Assembly: GCA_017940605.1 (NCBI GenBank)
Contig: JAGAYF010000026.1
Location: 1-63,052 of the forward strand
Length of the DNA stretch: 63,052 bases
DNA from: Bacteroidaceae bacterium
GTDB lineage: Bacteria > Bacteroidota > Bacteroidia > Bacteroidales > Bacteroidaceae
Reading direction: 5' to 3'
Shown piece after piece: positions 19,479 through 28,343 of this stretch. The notes beneath the pieces are model-generated. The model worked only from the letters and a program-made list of their open reading frames with translations. It was not told the DNA's origin and made no database searches. A program made the position numbers and the translations under genes. The number at the start of each line of letters is the position of its first letter. Position 1 is the stretch's first letter.

Positions 19479-21317
19479 CTACAGCTGTTGCATGCCGTGC
19501 AGTTTCTTGTAGTAGCCGTTGCGCTGGATAAGTTCTTCATGCGTACCCCGTTCTATGATTCGGCCTTCGTGGAGTACGTTAATCTCATCGGAATTCTTGA
19601 TGGTCGACAAACGGTGCGCAATGGCAATCGTCGTTCGGGAGCGCATGAGCTTCTCCAACGCGTCCTGCACGAGGCGCTCGCTCTCTGTGTCAAGCGCCGA
19701 CGTGGCTTCGTCCAGGATAAGGATGGGCGGGTTCTTCAATATGGCACGGGCAATGCTGATGCGCTGGCGCTGGCCGCCCGACAAGCGGCAGCCGCGGTCG
19801 CCTACCGAGGTTTGGTAGCCATTTTCCATTTCCATGATGAAGTCGTGGGCATTGGCAATGCGCGCTGCCTCCTCTACCTGCTCCTGCGTGGCGTTCTCCA
19901 CGCCGAAAGCAATGTTGTTGAAAATCGTATCGTTGAACAGGATGGCCTCTTGATTGACATTGCCAATCAAGCTCCGCAGGGAGGGTATGCGCATGTCCTT
20001 GATGTTCACACCGTCAATGAAAATCTCGCCCTCAGAGACATCATGGTAGCGCGGAATCAGGTCGACCAGCGTGGATTTGCCTGAGCCCGACTGCCCTACC
20101 AAGGCAATCGTCCTGCCTTTCGATATCGTCAGGTTGATATCATGCAGAATCTCCTTCCCCTCGTGGTAGGAGAACGACACATGCCTCAGCTCGATTTGCC
20201 CTTGGAGCGTCTGGATGTCCGTCGGGTGTTCTTTCTCCTCAATCGGGTTGCGGGCCAGCAGGATTTTGTTGATGCGCTCCAGGGATGCCATGCCCTTCTG
20301 TATGTTGTAGCCTGCCTTGGAGAGTTCTTTCAAGGGCTGAAGCGTCGTATACAGGATGACCAGGAAATAAATGAATAAATTGGCATCGATGGGCGAGTGG
20401 CCCGAAAAAATAAGATGGCCGCCGTACCACAGAACAACCACGATCATGCACGTTCCCAGGAATTCGCTCACGGGGTGCGCCGATGCCTGCCTGATACTCA
20501 CGCGCATGGACGCGCGGCGGAACTCATCATTGACGGCAACAAAGCGATCCTCCATCTTTTTTTCCGCAACGAATGCCTTTATGATGCGCAATCCCCCGAG
20601 CGTCTCTTCAATCTGGCTCAGGCCATCGCTCCATTTCGACTGAGCATAGAGCGACTTGCTCTTTAGCTTCTTTCCGATTTTCCCAATGCCCAATGCCAGG
20701 AACGGAACGACCAGCAAGGTGAAAAGCGTCAGCTGCCAGCTGACCGTGAACAGCGTCCCCACATATATTAATATGAATATCGGATTCTTTATCACCATGT
20801 CGAGGGAACTTGTTATGGACGCGTCTATCTCGTTCACGTCAGTGCTGACGCGCGCCAAAATGTCGCCTTTGCGCTCTTCGGTGAAGAATGAAAGCGGCAA
20901 ATGCAGGATTTTACGGTAAATCTTGGCCCTGATGTCTCTCACGATTCCCGTTTTGATTGGCATGAGCGTCGCCGAACCGCCGAAGTACGCGCTCGTTTTC
21001 AATAGGGTGAGGAACGCCAGGCCGACCCCGAACAGCAGCAACGCGGTGGACGGGGAGAACGTGTCCACTACGACCTGCGAATAGTAGTACCCGTTGTTCA
21101 CCGCTATGTCTTTCAAATTATTCAGGTCGCACTGTTCCCAGGGTATCAACTCGTAGCGCTTCTGGTCCACCTTGAAGAGGATATTCAGGATGGGCAAGAG
21201 CAACATAAATGAGAAAACGTTGAGCACCGCCGCCAGTATGTTCAACGCCAGCGTCAGCGCGACAAATCCCTTATAGGGCTTGAAATACGGTCCCATCTTT
21301 TTGAAAAAGTCCTTCAT
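19479..21317 (-). CDS. ABC exporter, fused permease and ATPase (MsbA-like)
   Basis: This 612-residue half-transporter has six membrane helices (to about residue 340) followed by an ATPase domain. Walker A is GQSGSGKST, the signature is LSGGQRQRISIARA and Walker B is ILILDEATSALD; the switch histidine is in AIAHRLSTI. Such proteins work as homodimers to flip lipids or drugs; MsbA moves lipid A across the inner membrane, and a role in lipid export would fit the neighbouring envelope enzyme. The lipid A assignment is inference. It lies 15 bases downstream of the ribonuclease H gene. Confidence 0.9.
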   Translation of the reverse strand: MKDFFKKMGPYFKPYKGFVALTLALNILAAVLNVFSFMLLLPILNILFKVDQKRYELIPWEQCDLNNLKDIAVNNGYYYSQVVVDTFSPSTALLLFGVGLAFLTLLKTSAYFGGSATLMPIKTGIVRDIRAKIYRKILHLPLSFFTEERKGDILARVSTDVNEIDASITSSLDMVIKNPIFILIYVGTLFTVSWQLTLFTLLVVPFLALGIGKIGKKLKSKSLYAQSKWSDGLSQIEETLGGLRIIKAFVAEKKMEDRFVAVNDEFRRASMRVSIRQASAHPVSEFLGTCMIVVVLWYGGHLIFSGHSPIDANLFIYFLVILYTTLQPLKELSKAGYNIQKGMASLERINKILLARNPIEEKEHPTDIQTLQGQIELRHVSFSYHEGKEILHDINLTISKGRTIALVGQSGSGKSTLVDLIPRYHDVSEGEIFIDGVNIKDMRIPSLRSLIGNVNQEAILFNDTIFNNIAFGVENATQEQVEEAARIANAHDFIMEMENGYQTSVGDRGCRLSGGQRQRISIARAILKNPPILILDEATSALDTESERLVQDALEKLMRSRTTIAIAHRLSTIKNSDEINVLHEGRIIERGTHEELIQRNGYYKKLHGMQQL

Positions 21318-21332
21318 CTCATTCTGCTTTTA

Positions 21333-21992
21333 TTACTTTCTTCCGAAATCGGCCGGGATTTCTCCCCATTTCTCCGTGCGCCACTTCACCAGGGGATTCC
21401 TGTAGGAGTTCTTCTGCAGCCAGGCAACGGCGCGGTCGACCAACTGCAAGGTCGGCAGCGTCTCCTTATTTTTCTCCAGCTTGGTCTTGCACTCCTTCTT
21501 CGCCACCCAAAGCAACGCGTTGCGACTGTCACTGTACACGGTGGTGTGCTCATTGCCCTGCCTTTTCAATATGGCCAGGCAATGGACAATGGCTAAAAAT
21601 TCGCCAATGTTGTTAGTTCCCACGACAGGGCCGTAATGGAAGACCGTCGCCCCCGTGCGCAAATCCACGCCCCTGTATTCCATGGGCCCCGGGTTCTTAC
21701 TGCACGCCGCATCCACGGCAATGGCATCGGCCACCACCTGAGGCGGAAGCGGCAGCACGGTATCGGTCCTATACTCGGGCGGATTCTGGAGTCCGGCCTG
21801 CCGCAAACGGGGCTTATAGTAGTCAGCGGGCACGCCCTCGCGGAATGCATCCTCTGCCGCCGCGCAGGTGGGATAGGACTTGTACTTAGCCCCTTTCTCG
21901 CCCTCCACTTGGGCCTTGCACTCGGCCCAAGTGGCATAGACGCCGGGCTTCCGGCCCACCCATACGGTATAAAACTTCTGCTTAGCGGCCAT
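21333..21992 (-). CDS. rnhA: Ribonuclease H with N-terminal viroplasmin domain
   Basis: The protein has 219 residues. The N-terminal viroplasmin (RNase H1 hybrid-binding) domain reads KFYTVWVGRKPGVYATWAEC (about 5-25) and SYPTCAAAEDAF. The catalytic domain shows IAVDAACSKNPGPMEYRGVD with the first Asp, NNIGEFLAIVHCL with the Glu, VYSDSRNALLWV with the second Asp and a final Asp in EIPADFGRK. The enzyme removes RNA from RNA-DNA hybrids. It lies between argS (21 bases upstream) and the ABC exporter in one minus-strand operon. Confidence 0.93.
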   Translation of the reverse strand: MAAKQKFYTVWVGRKPGVYATWAECKAQVEGEKGAKYKSYPTCAAAEDAFREGVPADYYKPRLRQAGLQNPPEYRTDTVLPLPPQVVADAIAVDAACSKNPGPMEYRGVDLRTGATVFHYGPVVGTNNIGEFLAIVHCLAILKRQGNEHTTVYSDSRNALLWVAKKECKTKLEKNKETLPTLQLVDRAVAWLQKNSYRNPLVKWRTEKWGEIPADFGRK

Positions 21993-22013
21993 GGATTCCT
22001 GCCATGTAGGTTG

Positions 22014-23846
22014 CTACATCCTCTCGGGCACTTCAATTCCCAACAGCTGCATACCGCTTTTTATCACCTTGGCCACTTCGGCCGACAGCACCAAGCGCAA
22101 GCGCTTCTTGGCGGCATCGGGCTCATGCAGGATGGAGTAATCGTGGTAGAACTGGTTGAATTCCTTGACCAGGTCATAGCAATAGTTGGCTATCACACTG
22201 GGCGAGAGTTCCTCGGCGGCCTCCATGACAATCTCGGCATAATCGGCCAAGTGCTGTATCAAGGCCTGCTCCTTGTCGTTCAGGGGAACGTCGGCCTCCA
22301 CCTGCTCCGGCATGGCGCAGCCCTCGGCTTCGGCCTTGCGCAGGATGGAACGGATGCGGGCATAGGCATACTGGATGAACGGCCCTGTGTTGCCGTTGAA
22401 GTCGATACTCTCTGCGGGGTTGAACATCATGTTCTTGCGGGCATCGACCTTGAGGAGGAAATACTTCAGGGCGCCCATGCCCACGATGCGTGCTATTTCG
22501 TTCTTCTCAGCCTCGTCCATCCCGTCCTGCTTGTCCTGACGGCCCTCGCCCAGGGCATCGCTGGTCCTGCGCGCCGTGCCTATCATTTCCTTCACCAGGT
22601 CATCGGCATCGACCACCGTGCCTTCGCGGCTTTTCATCTTGCCGTTGGGCAGTTCCACCATGCCATACGAGAAATGGCGCAGGGACTTTCCCCACTTGAA
22701 GCCCAGCCGGTCGAGCAGGATGGAGAGAACCTTGAAGTGGTAGTCCTGCTCGTTGCCCACCACGTAGATCATGCGGTCGATGGCATAGTCCTGGAATCGC
22801 AGCTTGGCCGTTCCGATGTCCTGCGTCATGTAGACGGAAGTGCCGTCCGAGCGGATGAGCAGTTTCTTGTCCAATCCCTCGTCGGTCAGGTCGGCCCACA
22901 CCGAGCCGTCCTCGTGCCGTTCAAACAGGCCGCGGGCAAGGCCGTCCTCGACCTCCTGCTTGCCCACCAGGTAGGTGTCGCTCTCATAGTATATCTTGTC
23001 AAACGAGACGCCCAGCGCCCGATAGGTCTCGTCAAAGCCGGCATAGACCCACTCGTTCATCATCTGCCACAGGCGGCGCACCTCAGCGTCGCCCTGCTCC
23101 CACTTCACCAGCATGGCGTGGGCTTCCTTGATGAGCGGAGCTTCCTTCTCGGCCTTGGCCTTGGCGCTGTCGGCATCCATTCCCTCTTGTTCATACTGCT
23201 GCTGCAGGTTCTTCACCTCCTCGCGGTAGTGCTTGTCGAAGGCCACGTAGTAATCGCCTATCAGGTGGTCGCCTTTCCGGCCCGACGACTGGGGAGTCTC
23301 GCCGTTGCCCCAGCGCTGCCAGGCCAGCATGCTCTTGCAGATGTGTATGCCGCGGTCATTGACGATGTTGGTCTTGACCACGCGGTTGCCTGCGGCCTGC
23401 AGTATCTGCGCCAGGCTCCAGCCCAGCAGGTTGTTGCGCACATGGCCCAGGTGCAGCGGCTTGTTGGTGTTGGGCGACGAGTACTCAATCATGACCAGCG
23501 GCGCGTCGGCACCGGCCTGGCGGATGCCGTAGTCAGCGTCGGCGTGGATGGACTGCAGCACGTGCAGCCAAAAGCCAGGGGCTATGCTCAGGTTCAGGAA
23601 GCCCTTGATGACATTGTATTTCTCCACGGCAGGCTCGTGTTCCGCCAGCCACTGGCCAATGTCCTGCGCCGTGTCCTCGGGTTTCTTGTGCGACAGGCGC
23701 AGGAAGGGGAAGACCACCAGGGTGAGGTGTCCCTCAAATTCGCGCTTGGTCTTCTGCAATTGCACTTGCTGTTCCTCCACATCGGCCTGGTACAGCTCCT
23801 TGACAGCCTTGGCCACTGCCAGGGCCAGTATGTTTTCAATCTTCAT
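22014..23846 (-). CDS. argS: Arginyl-tRNA synthetase
   Basis: This 610-residue class I synthetase charges tRNA-Arg. The N-terminal additional domain is followed by the HIGH-type signature SSPNTNKPLHLGHVRNN and by YVVGNEQDYHFKVL and MKSREGTVVDADDL, which replaces KMSKS in many ArgRS proteins. The C-terminal DALR anticodon-binding domain ends KSGMQLLGIEVPERM. The length is normal. It is the first gene of a four-gene minus-strand operon with a -7 promoter element at 23899-23906. Confidence 0.98.
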   Translation of the reverse strand: MKIENILALAVAKAVKELYQADVEEQQVQLQKTKREFEGHLTLVVFPFLRLSHKKPEDTAQDIGQWLAEHEPAVEKYNVIKGFLNLSIAPGFWLHVLQSIHADADYGIRQAGADAPLVMIEYSSPNTNKPLHLGHVRNNLLGWSLAQILQAAGNRVVKTNIVNDRGIHICKSMLAWQRWGNGETPQSSGRKGDHLIGDYYVAFDKHYREEVKNLQQQYEQEGMDADSAKAKAEKEAPLIKEAHAMLVKWEQGDAEVRRLWQMMNEWVYAGFDETYRALGVSFDKIYYESDTYLVGKQEVEDGLARGLFERHEDGSVWADLTDEGLDKKLLIRSDGTSVYMTQDIGTAKLRFQDYAIDRMIYVVGNEQDYHFKVLSILLDRLGFKWGKSLRHFSYGMVELPNGKMKSREGTVVDADDLVKEMIGTARRTSDALGEGRQDKQDGMDEAEKNEIARIVGMGALKYFLLKVDARKNMMFNPAESIDFNGNTGPFIQYAYARIRSILRKAEAEGCAMPEQVEADVPLNDKEQALIQHLADYAEIVMEAAEELSPSVIANYCYDLVKEFNQFYHDYSILHEPDAAKKRLRLVLSAEVAKVIKSGMQLLGIEVPERM

Positions 23847-23898
23847 ATTCTTCAGTCTTGCAAAAAGGTTATTTCTATCAAGAAAATGTTTTGGGCTA

Positions 23899-23906
23899 CA
23901 AAGTTA
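23899..23906 (-). promoter_or_regulatory. -7 promoter element (TAACTTTG) of the argS operon
   Basis: The minus strand reads TAACTTTG about 53 bases upstream of the argS ATG. Confidence 0.65.
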
Positions 23907-24086
23907 CAGAAATTTATCCTATAATGATAAGTTCAAGGAAGAAGATTACGCGTCAACCGCCTTTTCCCAGCACAGCCACGCATCGGGACAGGGCGTCTCC
24001 CACCCGCATGGCCACAACGCGCCTGCCCATCCGGAACGCAGCCCTGGGCCATCGTTTTTTTTCTACACGGGAGCGCTCCCATCCTG

Positions 24087-24181
24087 CAAGGCGTAAAAAC
24101 CTGGCGAACAAGGCGTAAAAACCGCATGAACGCGGCCTGAAAAATTTTGCGCAAGGCGTAAGAAATCACCTCCTACGCCTA
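24087..24181 (+). repeat. Repeat array 4: four 21-22 bp direct units plus inverted terminal unit
   Basis: Core G positions are 24091, 24113, 24135 and 24156 (spacing 22, 22, 21). Units read CAAGGCGTAAAAACCTGG, CAAGGCGTAAAAACCGC, GGCCTGAAAAATTTTGCG and CAAGGCGTAAGAAATC. The last is followed by an inverse: AGGCGTA (24154-24160) pairs perfectly with TACGCCT (24174-24180). The 28 bases at 24134-24161 match those at 28525-28552 (reverse complement) at 27 positions. The array lies between the divergent argS and purF-like promoters; I see nothing further in the 546-base gap 23847-24392. Confidence 0.88.
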
Positions 24182-24364
24182 CCGCGCTCACCGTCATGCC
24201 ACGCATTTGACTATCAACCTCTTGCAAGCCCCGTCCATTCCACTGCGCAAAATCCTTGGGCAGGGCCACACCCCTCATATGCCCCACAGGCAGGCCGGAA
24301 ACAACGATGGATTTTTCTTGCAATTTACTTGGTGCAACCATGGGCCGATATGGAGTTTTATTCG

Positions 24365-24372
24365 TAACTTTG
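24365..24372 (+). promoter_or_regulatory. -7 promoter element (TAACTTTG) of the purF-like gene
   Basis: TAACTTTG ends 20 bases before the ATG at 24393. The frame is open back to an ATG at 24207, which lies upstream of this promoter and is therefore rejected as the start. Confidence 0.65.
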
Positions 24373-24392
24373 CGTCTCAAATAAACAGTTCT

Positions 24393-25802
24393 ATGGGAGG
24401 TTTCTTCGGCGTTATAGCTAAACGCCCTTGTATCAACGATTTATTTTACGGGACAGACTATCAGTCCCACTTGGGGACAAGGCGCGCAGGCCTTGCATCC
24501 TATGGCAAGGACACGGGCTGGGCTCGGTCCATCCACAATATAGAAAACAGCTACTTCCGCAACAAATTTGAAGACGAGTTGGCCAAGTTTAAGGGCGAGT
24601 CGGGCATCGGCGTCATCAGCGACAACGATGCGCAGCCCATCATGTTCCATTCGCACCTGGGGCGGTTTGCGCTCGTCACGGTGGCCAAGATTGACAACCT
24701 CAAGGAATTGGAGACAGAACTGCTGGAGAGCGGCGACCATTTCAGCGAGCAAAGCACGCTGGGCACCAACCCCACCGAGGTAGTGGCCATGCTGCTGAGC
24801 AAGGGCAGGGACTTTGTCGACGGAGTACGCATCGTACACGAAAAGATAAAGGGCTCATGCTCCATGCTGTTACTCACGGAAGACGGCATCATTGCCGCGC
24901 GCGACTATTGGGGGCGCACCCCCGTCATACTGGGGCGCAAGGACGACGCCTACGCCGCGACCAGCGAGTCGTGCGCCTTTCCCAACCTGGACTACACGCA
25001 CGTCAAGGACCTCGGCCCTGGCGAAGTAGTGAAAATAACAGCCGACGGCACGGAACAACTGCTTGCACCCCACGGCAAAGGCATGCAGATATGCTCCTTC
25101 CTGTGGGTATACTACGGATTTCCCACGTCAACCTATGAAGGAGTGAACGTAGAAAAAATGCGCTTTGACAACGGTTTCCTGCAAGGCCGGGAAGACCGGA
25201 GCGATGTGGACTGCGTGTGCGGCATTCCCGACAGCGGCACGGGGCACGCCCTGGGCTACGCCGAGGGAAAGGGCATCCCCTACCACAGGGCCATCACAAA
25301 ATACACGCCAACGTGGCCGCGCAGCTTCACACCCTCAACGCAGGAGCGCCGAGCCCTCGTGGCCAAGATGAAGCTCATACCCAACCGCGCCATGCTGGAG
25401 GGCAAGCGGTTCATCTTCTGCGACGACTCCATTGTAAGAGGCACGCAGCTGCGCGACAACGTACAGGTACTCTACGACTACGGCGTAAAGGAAGCCCACG
25501 TGCGCATCAGCTGCCCGCCGCTCATCTATCCGTGCAAATACATCGGCTTCACGACCGAACGCTCGGCCATGGAGCTCATTTCACGCCGCATCATCAAGGA
25601 AGAAGAGGGCGACGACGCCAAGAACCTTGGCGCATACGCCACGGCAGGCACTCCGCAATACAACTGTCTGGTGGAAAAAATTCGCCAACGCTTGGGACTG
25701 AGCAGCTTGCAGTTCAATTCGCTGGAGACACTCGTCAAGGCCATCGGCTTGCCCAAGTGCAAGCTGTGCACACACTGCTTTGACGGCAGCAGCCACTTCT
25801 GA
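24393..25802 (+). CDS. Amidophosphoribosyltransferase-like protein lacking the N-terminal cysteine nucleophile
   Basis: The 469-residue protein has an N-terminal Ntn-amidotransferase fold and a C-terminal phosphoribosyltransferase domain with CGIPDSGTGHALGYAEG and the PRPP loop FIFCDDSIVRGTQLRD. Real PurF glutaminase domains begin with Cys after the initiator Met; this one starts MGGFFGVIAKRPC, so the nucleophile for glutamine hydrolysis is missing. It may use ammonia, use a partner, or have another role. Close relatives, labelled PurF, exist in Bacteroides, as I recall, beside a longer canonical PurF. The gene appears monocistronic and ends at a strong hairpin. The start is set by the promoter at 24365. 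Confidence 0.85.
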   Translation: MGGFFGVIAKRPCINDLFYGTDYQSHLGTRRAGLASYGKDTGWARSIHNIENSYFRNKFEDELAKFKGESGIGVISDNDAQPIMFHSHLGRFALVTVAKIDNLKELETELLESGDHFSEQSTLGTNPTEVVAMLLSKGRDFVDGVRIVHEKIKGSCSMLLLTEDGIIAARDYWGRTPVILGRKDDAYAATSESCAFPNLDYTHVKDLGPGEVVKITADGTEQLLAPHGKGMQICSFLWVYYGFPTSTYEGVNVEKMRFDNGFLQGREDRSDVDCVCGIPDSGTGHALGYAEGKGIPYHRAITKYTPTWPRSFTPSTQERRALVAKMKLIPNRAMLEGKRFIFCDDSIVRGTQLRDNVQVLYDYGVKEAHVRISCPPLIYPCKYIGFTTERSAMELISRRIIKEEEGDDAKNLGAYATAGTPQYNCLVEKIRQRLGLSSLQFNSLETLVKAIGLPKCKLCTHCFDGSSHF

Positions 25803-25826
25803 GGACCGCCCTGACAAGGCACAAAA

Positions 25827-25866
25827 AAATCAGGGGGCATCCAATGACTTGGATGCCCCCTGATTT
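25827..25866 (-). terminator. Rho-independent terminator, probably bidirectional
   Basis: An 18-bp perfect stem (25827-25844 with 25849-25866) closes on a TGAC loop. On the minus strand it is followed by a run of T, so it best fits the end of the lipoprotein gene, and it can also stop the convergent purF-like gene. Confidence 0.85.
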
Positions 25867-25880
25867 GGATGGTATCAGGC

Positions 25881-26558
25881 TCAGCCCTCCTGCGTAAACT
25901 TGATGACCGTCGTCACATTGTTGTCAGTCGTCAGCTTAAACTCGGCAACGCGCTCGCTTCCGGTTTCATTGCTCTCAAATGTCAGGTTCACCGTCTGCGC
26001 ACCAGCGGTAAAATTCGTCTCATCCGCCTCAACCCAGTCCGCATCGCAGGACAATTTTGCCTCGTCGGCATAGATCGTAAACAATAACCTGGCAGAGGTA
26101 GCCTCTTTCACGGCACGGAGCGCAAATGTCGGGTTCTCCAGCTTCTCCCAGTTGGTAAACGCAATCGCAGGCACTTCAATGTTCAGCCAAGGGTACTGAA
26201 CGAACCGCCTTTCCACCTTTCGTTCCTTGTTATCCACCGTCATTTCGCCATATCGCACCTCTCCCGTCGTGTTTGCCGTGAAATTCAGAAGCACTGTCCT
26301 TTGCACGATGGCGTCCTGCGGTACGGTAACCGTGCTATACCTGTCCTCCATGAGCATCCACTGAGCAGAAAGATTGGTTGTCCAGCTCTTGCTCGAAACA
26401 ACGCTGACGCTGTCCAGCACCTGGTCAGCATAAATCACATGATACCCACTCAGCATGGGATATATCCCAAGAACATCGTATCTTTCCTCGGCGGAATCGC
26501 CACAGGAAGCCAACAAAAACAGAGCCGACAGAACTCCCCAGAAACAAAACCTTTTCAT
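25881..26558 (-). CDS. Lipoprotein with two BACON-like domains
   Basis: This 225-residue protein has a lipoprotein signal ending LFLLASCGD, so Cys20 is probably lipidated. The mature part holds two similar beta-sandwich segments of about 90 residues. Each ends with a pattern like VLLNFTANTTGEVRYGEM or VNLTFESNETGSERVAEF followed by VxxFxQ, the mark of BACON domains, which are common in Bacteroidetes surface and periplasmic proteins and are thought to bind carbohydrate. No enzyme domain is present. A promoter element lies at 26585-26592. The convergent hairpin at 25827 ends the transcript. Confidence 0.72.
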   Translation of the reverse strand: MKRFCFWGVLSALFLLASCGDSAEERYDVLGIYPMLSGYHVIYADQVLDSVSVVSSKSWTTNLSAQWMLMEDRYSTVTVPQDAIVQRTVLLNFTANTTGEVRYGEMTVDNKERKVERRFVQYPWLNIEVPAIAFTNWEKLENPTFALRAVKEATSARLLFTIYADEAKLSCDADWVEADETNFTAGAQTVNLTFESNETGSERVAEFKLTTDNNVTTVIKFTQEG

Positions 26559-26584
26559 TGTGCTTTCATTATTGATTAACGGTG

Positions 26585-26592
26585 CAAAAATA
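26585..26592 (-). promoter_or_regulatory. -7 promoter element (TATTTTTG) of the lipoprotein gene
   Basis: The minus strand reads TATTTTTG 26 bases upstream of the ATG. Confidence 0.65.
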
Positions 26593-26646
26593 CAATTTCT
26601 TTTATAAATAGCTCCCGTCCGTATCGTTTTTCAGGGCAAATTGTCG

Positions 26647-26654
26647 TATTTTTG
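26647..26654 (+). promoter_or_regulatory. -7 promoter element (TATTTTTG) of the FMN-binding protein gene
   Basis: TATTTTTG ends 35 bases before the ATG at 26690, divergent from the lipoprotein promoter 54 bases away. Confidence 0.65.
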
Positions 26655-26689
26655 CATTATCTTAACAATTTTTCAACGTACTACAGGAC

Positions 26690-27148
26690 ATGAAAAACCT
26701 CTTTTTCGCCATGCTTTTGGGGACAATGCTGTGCGGCAGCTCCCCTGCTTTTTCCGCCACCCTCAATACGGCCCGCATGAAGGCCCTCGGGCTGGCCGGC
26801 AAGACCTTTACAAAGAAATCCAACGGCGTTTGGAGCGTCGAAGGGGGGATTACCGTATACAGCACCGAGACATTCGCCCCCAAGGTCCTGGGATTCGGCG
26901 GCCCAGTGCCTTTGTTCATTGCCGTCAGTGCCAAAGGAAAAATCCTGTCCATTGCGGCCGCGCCCAACAATGAGTCCTACTTTGACATGATTGAGGAAGC
27001 GAATTTCCTGCACAGCTGGGACAACAAGACCCTGCGGCAGGCGGCGCAGCACAAGCCCGATGCCGTCAGCGGAGCGACCTACACGAGCAACGCCATCACG
27101 GAAAACGTTACGATTACCGCCAAAAAACTGACCGGAAAGGCCAAATAA
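26690..27148 (+). CDS. Exported FMN-binding domain protein
   Basis: The protein has 152 residues with a signal peptide (about residues 1-23, cleaved near AFSA). The C-terminal part has DAVSGATYTS (residues 124-133), which fits the DxxSGAT motif where ApbE attaches FMN to a threonine, here Thr130. The family includes NqrC, RnfG and many small extracytoplasmic electron carriers. The protein consists of this domain only, so it is a candidate periplasmic flavoprotein; its redox partner is unknown. It has its own promoter and converges on the MFS gene with three bases between the two. Confidence 0.8.
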   Translation: MKNLFFAMLLGTMLCGSSPAFSATLNTARMKALGLAGKTFTKKSNGVWSVEGGITVYSTETFAPKVLGFGGPVPLFIAVSAKGKILSIAAAPNNESYFDMIEEANFLHSWDNKTLRQAAQHKPDAVSGATYTSNAITENVTITAKKLTGKAK

Positions 27149-27151
27149 TCC

Positions 27152-28336
27152 TTATTTTCTTCTTGTCATCCATCCTGCAGTGACTCCCATGAGGACGAGT
27201 CCCAGTCCTGTGATGACTATACCCTGCCAACCCAGGTACTTCCAGCCCAAGCCCGCCAGCAACGTGCCCAAGGTGCCGCCCAGGAAGTAGATGGTCATGT
27301 AAACGGTGTTGATACGGTTGGATGCCTGCGGGCTGAGCGACAGGACGTGGCTTTGGTTGGCAACGCCGACCGACTGATGGCCCACGTCCAGCAGGACAAT
27401 GCCCGCAATCAAGCCCCCATAGCCATTGCCCCACAGGCCCAGCACGCACCATGCCAAGGCCATCAGGATAAATCCCGCGCGGTTGAAGCGCCGCACGCCC
27501 CACCGATCGACATACTTCCCCATATTGGCCACCGCCATCGAGGTCAGCAGGCCGCACAGACAGAGCAGTCCCACCGTCTCGCTGCCCCGACGGAACGGCT
27601 CGCCTGCCAGATGGAATGCCATGCAGGCCCACAGCACATTGAACGCCGCAAAAGCAAACGCCGAACGGAGCGCACCGGCCCACACCTCGGGCCATTCCTT
27701 CACGATGCCCACTATCGAGCGCAGCAAACCGCCATAAGTTCCTCGGAATCCGACATCCATGGGTGGCAGCAGGCCCTTGGCAACCCACGCGCAGAGTACC
27801 ATCAGCAAGGCCGCGCCCCCATACAGCCACCGCCAGCCCACCCAGGCGCCGATGAGCCCTCCCAGGGTGCGCCCCAGCAGTACGCCCACGATGATGCCGC
27901 TCACGACATAGCCCACATGGCGTGCCTTGTCGTGCGGGCGCGAATACTTGGAGACCATGGGGATGTACATCTGCACCGCCACACTGCTCAGCCCCGTCAG
28001 CACCGATGCCACCCACAGCCACACCATATGCCGCCCGAGCGCCATGAGCAAAAGGGCGGCCACGAGCACACAGAAATTGCCCAGTATCACCTTGCGCGCA
28101 TCAAACAGGTCGCCCAGCGCCACGATGAACAGCAGGCCGAAGGCATAGCCCCCCTGTGTCAGCACGGTGACGATGTTCGCCTCGAGCGGGCTTGCCCCCA
28201 TGCTGACGCGGATGCTCTCGAGCAGCGGCACGTTGTAGTGCAGGTTGGCCACGGTGAGCATGGCCATGACAATGACGGTCCACAGCGTTTGGCGCGGAAT
28301 GCCGCGATTGACTTGCAGGGTTCTGAAGTTCTCCAT
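27152..28336 (-). CDS. MFS transporter (efflux type)
   Basis: This 394-residue protein has about twelve membrane helices. The loop between helices 2 and 3 reads GDLFDARKVILG, the usual MFS G-D-R loop, and GIIVGVLLGRTLGGLIGAWVGWRW lies in the motif C region of antiporters, so drug or metabolite export is more likely than import. No substrate can be named. It is transcribed alone. The promoter element at 28344-28351 ends only seven bases before the ATG, so the mRNA may be nearly leaderless; an internal ATG at residue 24 is the alternative start. Confidence 0.85.
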   Translation of the reverse strand: MENFRTLQVNRGIPRQTLWTVIVMAMLTVANLHYNVPLLESIRVSMGASPLEANIVTVLTQGGYAFGLLFIVALGDLFDARKVILGNFCVLVAALLLMALGRHMVWLWVASVLTGLSSVAVQMYIPMVSKYSRPHDKARHVGYVVSGIIVGVLLGRTLGGLIGAWVGWRWLYGGAALLMVLCAWVAKGLLPPMDVGFRGTYGGLLRSIVGIVKEWPEVWAGALRSAFAFAAFNVLWACMAFHLAGEPFRRGSETVGLLCLCGLLTSMAVANMGKYVDRWGVRRFNRAGFILMALAWCVLGLWGNGYGGLIAGIVLLDVGHQSVGVANQSHVLSLSPQASNRINTVYMTIYFLGGTLGTLLAGLGWKYLGWQGIVITGLGLVLMGVTAGWMTRRK

Positions 28337-28343
28337 TCAGGTG

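Noticed and set aside
21636..23924. Long plus-strand frame of 762 codons opposite argS
   Set aside because: It is the complement of a certain argS gene; the translation has no family features and only reflects GC-rich codons.
24207..24392. N-terminal extension of the purF-like protein by 62 residues
   Set aside because: It lies upstream of the promoter element at 24365 and has no conserved sequence.
25815..25830. CAAGGCACAAAAAAA as a seventh repeat array
   Set aside because: Only one unit-like stretch is present, and its A run is explained by the adjoining terminator.
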